Assembly (NCBI GenBank): GCA_025331125.1
Contig: JAOALB010000099.1
Location: 1 to 64,000, forward strand
DNA: 64,000 bases
Direction: 5' to 3'
Source of the DNA: Mycogone perniciosa
Lineage: Eukaryota > Ascomycota > Sordariomycetes > Hypocreales > Hypocreaceae
Position numbers and translations under genes: made by a program. Positions 54,323 to 64,000 of the stretch are shown here, one piece after another; position 1 is the stretch's first letter, and every line of letters begins with the position of its first letter. The notes under the pieces are model-generated. The model saw only the letters and a program-made list of their open reading frames with translations. It was not told the DNA's origin and did no database searches.

Positions 54323-56435
54323 ATGACTCGGGGGCAATCTCTTGCGCGACAACAAGAGCATGGCGAACACGACACTTCCTCAGAACTCACGGATGCTTGT
54401 GTGACTCCCACCTCGTTTGACCAATGGGATGGCATTCCAGACCTAGCAGACCAGTCGTCCATCACTGCTCCTGACGAAAGCTCAACTATATCGGGAAGCA
54501 TTCTGCTCGAAGACGGCGTTATGGAACGAGATACAAAGGACCTTTCGAAATCCTATAAGAATCGAGCCAGATGCCTCCAACTTATCAACGATACCGCAGC
54601 TTTGCTACGGAGTAATCTTGAAGATATCTCCTCAAAGAGTGTGAGATAACCTTTTTGTCCCCTGTGCCTTCCAAAGTCTTTCAGCTGACTCAGGTTGTCA
54701 ACTACAGACTGAACTCCATAAATTGTTTCAAGAACAGCTTGATCACATTGTCGTTCTTGCCGCCCTCGATCTTGACGAGTCCATTCTCGATCTTGAACAT
54801 ATACTCGAGGAGAAAATATCAATCATGGAGCAATTAAAAAGCTCACTCGGCATGTCCGATATCTGGAAGGTAAGCTGTGGTCGATTTTCATCACGTTTTT
54901 GATGGTCTAACCAAATATGATAGGAATCACCCAAGCGATCCCCTGTAGCAAAATCGACTCCACTGAGGATGCAAGAGAATGACACTGGCGAGTTGACTGA
55001 GATTTCGGACGAACTTCCCGAGCTTTCGACTGGAACACCCAGCAACCCGGAAACTCCATCCACAGAATTGGACAGGACTTCGAGCACGCATGGCTGCAAA
55101 TCGGCCATTTTGTGGAACATCTCCCCATCAGAGGTAGATCCCTTGGTTGATACACCACAGAAGGTCGCCGTGGGAACATCTCTCGATCCCATGAAGCTCA
55201 CGTTTCATCCGGACTTTGTCAACCTACCAGGCCGCAGATTGTATGAGCCTTGGATCGATGACGTTAAATCCACAGAGAATCGGAGTCGACAAGTGATCCT
55301 CAACAACTTGCCCCCAGATGCCACACTCGCCCAAGTGGCAAAAGGTGTACGGTGCTATGGTGGCATAATTTCCATTAACACGATGAACACTTCGCCATTC
55401 TTCGGCAATATAACCAACAGTGCCATCATCGAATTTGTGTACCCGAGTTCGGCAGCAGAGTATGCTGATGCAATCCAGTCCTGCCAACTCATCTACACAG
55501 CCAAGAGCGGCGACAAATATCGAGCTGCCGCATGGCTGGTGCCCTCCCCATCATATGCTTACTCGTACAGTAATCGAGCACTTCTCGAAAGGGGCCAGAC
55601 TCGGGCTCTTTGTCTGAAGAAGTTCCCCAAAAAAGGAGTATGGTACTTTCTTTCCGCCATTGGCCTACACAACATCGTCGACGTCAAGTACGTTGGAGAT
55701 GTTGATGAACTGCTGGTCGAATTTTCCACTCTTTTCCATGCAGATCGAGTCCAGAGACTCATCTGGAATGGCATGTTTAGCGACATCTGCTATACGATTC
55801 CTGGTGATTCAATATTTTGGTCGATCGCCAACGATTTATCCCTGGTACATTGTCCAGGATTCAAGTATGAAGGTGAAACTATTGAGCATGTTTCTGCATA
55901 CTATCTTCATGGCGAATGGAACCGCAAGCCATTCAACGAGTATTGGCCAACAGAACACATGTATGTGATGCAGTTCCAAGGTCTCAGCCCTCTAGCCGCC
56001 CTGGCTCCTCGACCTTCCACCACAGAGCGCCTCGCCGCGCTTTATGACATTGAGGAGGACGAAGTCGAGGACTACCTCGAAGAGCGCCAGAATTATAAGA
56101 ATACAAAATTCCGCATTCTGGGCAGCACCATCACTGAGGATGATGAGACCAAACTGCTCATGGCCAACACTCTGCACGACCCGGAGTGGGCGACGGAATG
56201 GGACGAGTACTTCAAGGCGAGGGGTGAGGTAAATTTGCGGACATGGGAACAGTATGGCATGCTGGCCAAGCATCGTCGTGAGAAGGCAGAGGAACAGGGT
56301 ATCGATGCTGGAAAAGTACCAGTCTGTCAGAACTGCGGCAATGGGTGTGGTGATTTGGAGTCCATGCCGGTGCCGGCGATCGTGAAGAACTTTCTTGACT
56401 TTTCAAAGATTACCATTGTGGACACTGATGAGTGA
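54323..56435 (+). CDS. RRM-like fungal protein
   Basis: Exons 54323-54640, 54708-54869 and 54924-56435 give 663 residues, all junctions in phase 0. Exon 2 is a coiled-coil-like helix (LHKLFQEQLDHIVVLAALDL, ILEEKISIMEQL). In the middle, RQVILNNLPPDATLAQVAKG, YGGIISINTM and SAIIEFVYPSSAAEYADAI fit the RNP2, loop and RNP1 order of an RNA recognition motif; a second related stretch follows (RALCLKKFPKKGVWYFLSAI, VGDVDELLVEFSTLFHADRV). The C-terminal part is acidic (LYDIEEDEVEDYLEERQ) and has a CQNCGNGCGD cysteine cluster. An in-frame ATG at 54257 would add 22 residues. RNA binding is inferred; the exact family is not known to me. Confidence 0.75.
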
Positions 56436-59400
56436 AGTCGCCGTTGAAGGGGGCTGGTTTGGAGTGTGGCAGAAATTTGCCCATGCCTTGGTTTCTGGGA
56501 AGCAGTAGGAGTTTGGGTTTATTTTTTCTTAAAGATACACATTAGCTTTCTGTTTGAATACCAATCTCTTTCAACTTTTAATGGTTCCTTTTCTCTGCGC
56601 TGTTTTGCGACGGATCTTGGTGTGGAATCCCGCTTCCAACTTCTCCAGGCTCCAACTTGTACACACCATCACCTATGCCTTGTGTAGCTCTATCTAAGTG
56701 AATCTAAGTTCTTAAAGTGTGTATCCGTCACCCTTTTCAATATTTCTCCACCCTTCATTGCGTAGTCTAGTTTTGGTGGAGTACATTCATGGTAATGGTA
56801 TTGAGCCGTGGGATTCAAACTCGTGGCGACCTCTACGGAAACGATTTTATTGATTCATATTCTGTTCTATAATGTCCACTATCTTACCTAGTGTTCCAAA
56901 GTAAAATGGAGGCCATTATACACCGCGTTTGCTTTGCAGCAGGTAATGTTCACGGCTGTGTTTCGGGTGCGGGCAGTCTTCACCCCGAATTATCGCAATG
57001 TACCACTCAGGAAGCGGATACAAGCTTTAATGGATTGCTTTTTCTTGTTTTAAGGCAACGAGACGCGTAAGCCTTTTAATGAAATTCGAATTATTGGCCG
57101 CATCACTCATACAGAGAATACGATGTCATGACGCGCGGCCAGAGAAGCGATCAAACGCATATTAAGCCAGTCCTCCCGCCGATGAAGGCCATCCGCCCAA
57201 CTCATTCAACTAACATTCTTATATGACAGAAGCCAAGATATACACAAGGTTACGAACAGTTACGGAATTTGTCACGATGATTTCTTACCATTATTGCTTC
57301 TAGAACATCAATATCACTGCCCAGAGTGGTGAGGTTGTTGCTGCTCAACACGATAAACGGATACTACTAGAGATACTTACAGAACAAGTTGGAAAGATAC
57401 AACGGATAACGTAGTTGGATGGATACGTTGAGGAGACAACAGAAGTCACACGGTATGAAGACAACATAACCCGTCTACCAGAGACGCCAACAAACGATCA
57501 TCTGAACAACACACTCGACATACAGGGTGGCCAAGTACCTCGAAGGGTATGACATCGGCAAGCCTTTCAGCAAATTAAACAGCATTACGAGAACATATTA
57601 CGCGTGAAAAACAGCACAACGCTTAGAGGAACAGGGTAGTGACGTTGGGAGACTTGTAAAGTCAACGTCAAGCAAGTATTCTGGAGTAACTTGACTCCAC
57701 GAGGAGACTATCAAGGGCATATAAAGTCAGTCATCGACGAAAGGCCATCCACTCACATTATTAATCAACATTTCAATATTACAGAATCAGTGATCCACCA
57801 CAGGGGATGGAATTTTACATCTAACGGCCTTTTTCCACCACGTCGATTATTATGTATCTTATCCGCCTTCTATGTATGGGGTTGTTCTTGACTTGGAGGC
57901 CCCTTCGAAGGGTTCCCCAGCCTGGCAAGACCCCTTGTCGTCTCCTCTCATTGTAAGGGCCTTTGCTAATAATGCCATAGAGACATGCTCTAGAAGAGAC
58001 TTGCCGAGATGAAAGACGAAAATTCTGTTTTATAGCGTTGCCTATAACACTGCTCCACAATCGTTGAGATCTTCATCTACGGTCAGTAGCCACTAGATAA
58101 GTCAATTCTATCTAAACTCGGATGGTCTCAAGGGCATCCAATCAGTTTGCCTCTGAAGGAAGTTTAGAAGGCGAACAGCTAACAGTGGGCGTAGGACACA
58201 TGCAGAACTACACCTATGTGACAACAAGGCTGGACATGATCGGTACACTACTTTCCCACCTTATCCAGTGGGATTAACTCGACACAGTTGTCCAGGAGTC
58301 GAGGCTATTCTCTGATTGCCACATCAGTTGATGGACACGATCTTCACCTCACAACTCTCGTCTATTCTTTCCTCCTAGATTCAACAAACTGGACAACCAT
58401 GTATGAAGAACTTATGGTCTAGTCGCCCATTTCAAGGAACAGGAACAACTCGGAGACGACGATGCTCCCGTCAGCAATTTTCAAGAGCGAATCGTCGCTG
58501 TACGGAGATCTAGACTCAAAATCCTCCTGAATGACGAGTGGGAGATTTGCGACCTGTAAAGATCCCGAACTGGGACACATTCTGGAGTAACCAGGTGGTG
58601 TCGTATGGCTATATCGGGGATTACCACACCGGAGAGGTTTATGGGGAGCTAAGAAAGATCTTTTAAAGCCCAGGTCTCGTAGGGGAACAACGAGTTGGGA
58701 GCTGCTGGGCAGAAGTACTGGAAGGAGAGCTAGATCAGACATGACTGTGAAGGTCAACACATATGATTAGAAGCAAAGCATAATGAAGTGAGCTGCAAAA
58801 GCTGTGCAAGACCTCTTAGGGATGCTCTCAAGGTTGGCCAAGGACGATAATGCATGGTCTGCGATATGTCTGGCTGCCCTGGCGCAAAACCCTCTCCACG
58901 TTAAGTAGACCCTTGTCCCATTGGGGGCCAATCCACGAGCAGCGACCCCGAAACCCGGTGATCGCATCCAGGAAAAGAGCCAAGAATAAGGCCAAGAATA
59001 GTGATCGGCCCGCCCGTCCAAGCAACGACGCCCGTCCTGAGCCGAAATCTGCCCTGTCGACGGATACCGAGATGGTGGACGCACCGACTCATATACCGAC
59101 TGATATACCGACCGAGAGCCGACTGGTGAACCAAAGCCCGTATGCCAATAAAGCGGAAATGGGTCGTGAATAAACCTTTTGACTTGCTCCATTTGCCTAG
59201 CCAGCTATAAGCGCAGTTACCGTTGAAGTGTGTGTTCACCCGCCCGACATGCAGCGTTATTCCAGCCACTAATGACGCATACCTCCATGGCCATCACCAA
59301 AGACAAGTTGATCAAAGACGACAGCCTTCGTTCACATGATGAATTAAACCGGGCCATTGAGCATAACCCCGGGTTCAGTGGTCTTGATGCTTTCCGAACC

Positions 59401-59889
59401 TCTTCGTGGGTCGCTGAAGGCTCACAGAAATATTTTTTATTTTCGTACCATCGACGCTGACCGATTGGTCAAAGACAACAAAAGCAGGGGACCAGCTGAA
59501 TGGAGTGGGACAATGTAACATTCCTGTTTGAACGCAGTGGGTCGTTGGGAAGAAAACAAAATAAGTCCCGAGGTCCGATTATCGTTCCGAGCTGAGACAT
59601 TGTTGTGATAGAATGGAATGACCGGGAGGCAAAAGTGCCTAGCTTTAGCTGCATCACAATGAGCACCTGAAGGACATGGATGATGCAGGGCAGCCCATAG
59701 ACTGGGCCCTCGTCCTATGCAAGGACTTGTGAATATTAGTAGTATATGCATAGGCGTGTTATACACAGCAGGCAGACCGGAGAAAAAGCGACATTTATGT
59801 AAGTATCTGCTCCTCTGTTCGGTCTCATTCTTGGTCCATCTTCATATTAGCTTCTTCGTCATTGCCAAACGTTGACAGACATATTCACA
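56436..59889. other. Gene-poor 3.4 kb spacer
   Basis: Many short frames, none with a domain. I found no terminal repeats, transposase motif or reverse-transcriptase motif, though old transposon remains cannot be excluded. Confidence 0.35.
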
Positions 59890-61511
59890 ATGAGAAACCT
59901 AGCCAATACTCATCTCCAGCAGATTCACTTTGGACTCGGTCCTGATAGCCACGACTATGAGCCAGTGGCAGAGTACCAGGCCGAGAAGACTACGTATGCT
60001 CAGGAACAGGAAGCGCTTCGAGCCAGCCTACTGCGTAGATGTGCCGTCAACATATGGCCTATTGGCTCCTACGAAACTGCTTGTCCCCGACCCATCCTCA
60101 TGGGCAAGCAGCATCAGCAACGGCTGGCAGGGCTGCACGAGGCATTGACTGCCGCTATCACAGACATTGTCCAGCGATGGTGGACAGACGATGAAGCTCG
60201 ATTTCCTGCGCGCATGCCTATAGAGAAAGAGGAGGAAGACCTCTTGCAAGTGAGTCAATTCTTCCCCAGGGAAGCCCAATTCATTATCTCTAACAAGGGT
60301 GAAAGTGGTTAGAAGACCAAGTCTCGCTGGGGAACTTGCCTCGTTACCAGGCGTGTCGGGGATCATGGAGACCAGACTTCCTCGTCGAAGATTACGGGAA
60401 TAAGGAGGGCGACTCGATAGTGGAAAACTATCGAATCACCGAAATAAATGCCCGATTTTCCTTCAATGGCTTTATGTACGAGGCTTTGGGGCAACAGGCC
60501 CTCGACGACATGGACATCGCAAGCAATGGATTGATCAGCGCAACAGACGGAGCAGAGGTAAGATTTACCGCCAGTCAGTCATTGATCCCATTCTGACAGT
60601 CGCAGTTCATTCGCGGATTGCTCGATCTCTTCCAGCCCGACTTACCCCTGCACCTTCTGAAAGGCGAAGAACATGGAATGGACATCCACATGTTTATCGA
60701 CGTCGCCCAGCGTGTTCATGGCATCACGCCACGTCTGATCACTCCAGGGGATCTGCGATTACTGCAAGACCCTGAAAGCAAGGGCGGATACAAGCTCTGC
60801 TGTATCATCGACCAGAATGACGACAGTGGCGCCGTTATTTCTTCTGCTCTGACCACTAACGACGGTGAGCTTGTGGAAGAAATCCACCAGGTCGGGCTAG
60901 AGCTTCACCAGCGCGAGCTGCACGCCCTAGAGCCAGAGATGCTCCGCCAGATCAGCCTGCGCTGCTTCAACGATATGCGCACTATCCTGCTAGTCCACGA
61001 CAAGCGCATGCTGGGCATCGTGAAGCAGGAGCTTGAGGCACTCGTGGCGCGCGACGTGTTGACCTCAGCCCAAGCTCAAGCCCTAGACCGGGGGATCGCC
61101 GACACGATACTCCCCGGATCACAAGAGCTACGCGAACTCATTCAGCTGTGCAAGACCTCACCAGAGGCGAGACACGAGTATCTCTTAAAGCCGGTCCGCA
61201 GCGGCAAGGGGGCTGGGATCGTCTTTGGCGAGGACTTTGGCCCCAGCGAATGGACAGCCGCTCTGGAGCGCCTCCAGTCTGCCAGGCTGGTTCCGGGAGT
61301 GACGTGCGTGGTGCAGCGCCGGATTATGCCCAGGCTCTACGACGTAGTGTTGAGGGAGTCAGGCGAGAGGCTGCGATATCCGCTGATCGGAACGTATCAC
61401 GTCGTGCAGGGCAGGCTGCTTGGATTTGGCGTCTGGCGGAGCAGCGCTGATCGGATCTGCGCCATCAGCCATGGAGGGTCATGGATATGTTCAGTGATGC
61501 GCCAAGATTGA
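59890..61511 (+). CDS. ATP-grasp-like enzyme, unknown substrate
   Basis: Exons 59890-60249, 60306-60557 and 60606-61511 encode 505 residues. Intron 1 (GTGAGT...CTCTAACAAGGGTGAAAG) is chosen because this acceptor gives LLQWLEDQVSLGNLPRY in frame; the nearby TTAG does not. Intron 2 is 48 nt (GTAAGA/TCGCAG). Features: an acidic metal-site-like ITEINARFSFNGF, then KPVRSGKGAGIVFGEDF resembling the ATP-grasp glycine loop, VVQRRIMPRLYDVV, and GTYHVVQGRLLGFGVWRSS followed by ISHGGSWICSV. This order recalls ATP-dependent carboxylate-amine ligases, but the assignment is inference. A 2-oxoglutarate dioxygenase gene lies 1 kb downstream on the same strand. Confidence 0.6.
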
Positions 61512-62111
61512 TGGCCGTGTGGTTGTGCGGTTGTGTGGGCGGTTGCGTAGGGAGTGTGTATACTCCGTAATATTATCTAGATTGATAAAAATGAAAGATG
61601 ATGTGACGATCCACATGTGCGGGCGGTCTTGACAGCCATTGGTGTGGTTATCAACAGGTGCCTGTAGTGGCGCACTACGCGCTGCACCAGCGCGCTGCAC
61701 GAGCGCTGTACTATGCTGAAACCTCTATAGCGCCCGGTACGGACCGCCCGGCCCGGCTAACTTGAAGATGTTAGCGGGCTTTTAGCGATGTGAAGGCCCC
61801 CAGCAACCCACTGTAGCTTGGTGCATCGCCTGGACAAGCCATGAATAGCCGAGACAACCGCTTGTAGACTGGATGCCCAGACTGCTGCTTCGTACTCCGT
61901 ACCTACTCGTACCTAATTTGTAGATGCATGACAACCGCCACCCTACATGCAGTCCAGTCTTCTTCTGTCCTCTATTTTTGCTTCTTTTCTCTTTTACTTG
62001 CCTACCAAAATGGAACCTCTCATCAATACGAGACACATATGGCGCATCCGTGTCAACATATTGCCTCTTACGCGCACAGCGGGTCGGCCGACTGCCAGAT
62101 ACGGCACTTGA

Positions 62112-62369
62112 GGCCTCCTCAACGGGCTTTTCTCTCCAACGACAGCCACATACGCCTATTCTCTTCATATTACTGTTCTCAGGTCGTTCACGACACGTAA
62201 TATCGCAGCCGTGGCGTATGTGCAGACCAACCACCCATGGTTCTCTGGGTACATGGCGTTGGCTCTCGTTGTACGAGACGGGATATTCGGTGGAGTGGGC
62301 ATCTGCAATCGCCACTTGGAGTGCATTCGGTCAGCTGGAACAAGTCTGGGCATCGAAAAAGCCTCATAG
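62112..62369 (+). other. Open frame between the two enzyme genes, unknown
   Basis: An 85-codon open stretch without its own early ATG reads AYVQTNHPWFSGYMALALVV and DGIFGGVGICNRHLECIRS before a TAG. It has the look of real protein, perhaps the 3' end of a broken gene or an exon, but another frame over the same bases is open for 169 codons (61924-62433), so neither is secure. It lies in the 5' region of the dioxygenase gene. Confidence 0.25.
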
Positions 62370-62478
62370 CGGTTACGAGAATGGGCGCCCTTCATATGTG
62401 TCGGTTGTGCCTCTCGTGAACTGGTCTTTCTAGTCATCACCCCATTTCTAAGCCTTCTTCCTTAACCAATTGCCTACC

Positions 62479-63441
62479 ATGCATCGAGTTTCGCAACGGG
62501 CTTTCTCCAATGCCTATCAGGCACGCAGTTCTGCTGCTCACAAGCTGGGCCTGCCTCTGAGTCGCTCACTGTTTCCAGGATGCGTTTGCCATGGAGCTCG
62601 CAGTCTTGCAACAGAAGTCTCTCGAGCAGTGCCTCACTTGACGGCTGCAGACCTGAGCTACGCCCAGCAGCCTCGCCATATCCGCGAGGTCTTTGAGCGG
62701 CTTGAGCAGAAGGGCATCCTCAAGATTAGCCTAGGCTTCCAGGATGACAAGAGTCAATATCTTGAGAAGCTGATCGTCAGCCTTCATGAGAACCATGGCC
62801 ACGAATTGCCTATATCACATAGTGCAAGTCGCGGTTGGTTCTGGGACGTTCGTCCTACCACTACCAACTTCCAGACTGAGAACCACCAGGCCCGGTCAGA
62901 AACTATGGACGAGTTCCCTTGGCACACCGATTGCAGCTATGAGAACCCGCCGCCGCGATACTTTGCCCTGCAGGTGCTCCAGCCCGATCGCTTCGGAGGC
63001 GGAACCCTCTCCGTCATGAATGTCGAGCTCCTGAGCGAGCTCCTGACCCCGAGCACGCGGGAATCACTGCTTAGGCCGGAGTTCCGCATCACTATCCCGC
63101 CCGAGTTCATCAAGGACCCGAATCAGCGGCATATCATCGGCAGCCTGCTGGCCGCGGACAAGCAGGGCCGGCCCAGTGTGATGCGCTTCAGAGGCGAGAT
63201 CCTGACCCCCCTGACTGAGAGGGCGGCCCACGCGCTGGATGAGCTCAAGCATGCGCTGCAACAGCTCGAGGCGCAATCACACTCTACCGTGCATCTAACA
63301 CCACAGGAGCTGCCGGCGAGGTCCATCATCCTAGTCGACAACCGCCGATGGTTACATGCACGGAACGACATAAAGGATCCAGACCGGCATCTACGTCGGG
63401 TGCGGTGGGACGCGATTCCGTTTCCGAGTGTCACCAATTAA
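62479..63441 (+). CDS. TauD/TfdA-type Fe(II)/2-oxoglutarate dioxygenase
   Basis: One exon of 320 residues from the ATG at 62479 in good context (ACCATGC). The iron triad is visible: His149 and Asp151 in FPWHTDCSYENPPP and distal His293 in RWLHARNDI; an Arg in HLRRVRWDAI should bind 2-oxoglutarate. GGGTLSVMNVELL after the first motif is typical of the TauD fold. The first ~45 residues are rich in Arg, Ser and Ala without acids (SNAYQARSSAAHKLG, HGARSLATE), like a mitochondrial presequence. Together with the ATP-grasp-like gene upstream it may form a small pathway that activates and then oxidises a carboxylate or amino acid; substrate unknown. Confidence 0.85.
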   Translation: MHRVSQRAFSNAYQARSSAAHKLGLPLSRSLFPGCVCHGARSLATEVSRAVPHLTAADLSYAQQPRHIREVFERLEQKGILKISLGFQDDKSQYLEKLIVSLHENHGHELPISHSASRGWFWDVRPTTTNFQTENHQARSETMDEFPWHTDCSYENPPPRYFALQVLQPDRFGGGTLSVMNVELLSELLTPSTRESLLRPEFRITIPPEFIKDPNQRHIIGSLLAADKQGRPSVMRFRGEILTPLTERAAHALDELKHALQQLEAQSHSTVHLTPQELPARSIILVDNRRWLHARNDIKDPDRHLRRVRWDAIPFPSVTN

Positions 63442-64000
63442 CTACATCCACTGCCCACATGGGCTCGAAACTATCACTAGTTGAGAGGGTGATGTTGCGG
63501 ATCTCTTATCAGCTAGGAAAACGCAGCAATCTATTACTTATTGTGTGAACAGGGTGGATGGAGACTTGCAAGGTTCTCTTAACGTCAAAACTGAAGACTA
63601 GACAGGTGCGCCACCGGCCCACCTATGTATGCATGTATGTTGTTTGTATCTTGGCAAGAAGTGTCAAGTCTTTTCTGTTTTATTTTTAGGCGTTCAAAGA
63701 CCGTTCAAAGACCGTACAATACTACCGTACAATACTACAGTAACTATTGACAAATATTGACAAATAATTGATGTGCCACGCCAGTCTCGTCTCCCCGCCC
63801 AGTATTACTTTGCATAAGCGAACGTTGACCATCTGTGAATCGGGTAACGCAACCCAGGACTATTCTGCAAGACGTTCCTAAAGCAGTGTGGCTCGCAAAA
63901 CCGGGTTACCAGGATTGCCCAGAGCCCAATCCTAAGCCACCGAGAGTAGGGGTCCACGCATGCATCACATCGTGTATGTACTCGTATGAGAACACTGGGC
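63442..64000. other. 3' flank without gene
   Basis: No gene seen. It contains three neighbouring two-copy tandem repeats at 63690-63768. Confidence 0.4.
63690..63768. repeat. Three adjacent tandem duplications
   Basis: CGTTCAAAGAC occurs twice in a row, directly followed by two copies of CGTACAATACTAC, and after a few bases two copies of TATTGACAAA. Each is an exact or nearly exact dimer. Confidence 0.7.

Noticed and set aside
57691..59192. Possible transposon remnant in the 3.4 kb spacer
   Set aside because: No terminal repeats, target duplications or transposase/integrase motifs were visible.

Overview
The window looks like nuclear chromosomal DNA of a filamentous ascomycete (Pezizomycotina; Eurotiomycetes is my best guess). 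Genes are spaced 0.5-3 kb apart on both strands. Introns are 48-90 nt with GTRNGT donors, CTAAC-type branch sites and YAG acceptors. The families are typically fungal: DUF7730, DUF2828, Prm10/ThrE, MYND, MFS and GRDP. The short word TACTCCGTA recurs in the intergenic DNA. I found no bacterial signals, rRNA, CRISPR or confident tRNA.

Layout. 1-2.1 kb: a plus-strand non-coding host transcript carrying seven diverged copies of one box C/D snoRNA plus one canonical C/D snoRNA. 2.2-8.1 kb: gene-poor, with one decayed gene and a DUF7730 gene. 8.2-11.4 kb: vitamin B6 synthesis, with PDX1 (PdxS/Snz) and PDX2 (PdxT/Sno) divergently arranged around a 1.5 kb spacer. 11.5-20.5 kb: an ankyrin protein with PPxY motifs at both ends, a ZZ-like protein with a Gly/Cys-rich tail, a four-exon MARVEL-like plus F-box/zinc protein, and a GRDP (DUF1399) protein. 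20.5-30.3 kb: a five-exon class 3 lipase, two lineage-restricted membrane proteins, a sugar transporter broken by one in-frame TAG, and an intact MFS drug/H+ transporter. 30.3-35.8 kb: the strangest part, described next. 35.9-36.9 kb: a MYND zinc-finger gene broken by an in-frame TGA. 38.8-56.4 kb: conserved genes, namely an M20 carboxypeptidase, a Prm10/ThrE-like exporter, a DUF2828 vWA protein, an HPP-family membrane protein and an RRM-like protein. 59.9-63.4 kb: an ATP-grasp-like enzyme followed by a Fe(II)/2-oxoglutarate dioxygenase on the same strand, possibly a small metabolic cluster.

The two signals I consider most worth attention are RNA-level. The first is the snoRNA array, where boxes C and D have changed together (UGAUUA with AUGA instead of UGAUGA with CUGA) so that the kink-turn pair is kept. 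The second is a minus-strand array at 32.3-33.4 kb of about 109-nt units. Each unit is a 21-23 nt micro-exon plus an 85-90 nt intron. In most introns a G-rich hairpin starts right after the 5' splice site, and its stem shows compensatory changes. Three more copies of the hairpin lie nearby, one inside a predicted coding exon.

Multi-exon models were built by hand from splice consensus and frame continuity. Lengths given as divisible by three were checked by arithmetic. Family names rest on motif recognition; no database search was done.
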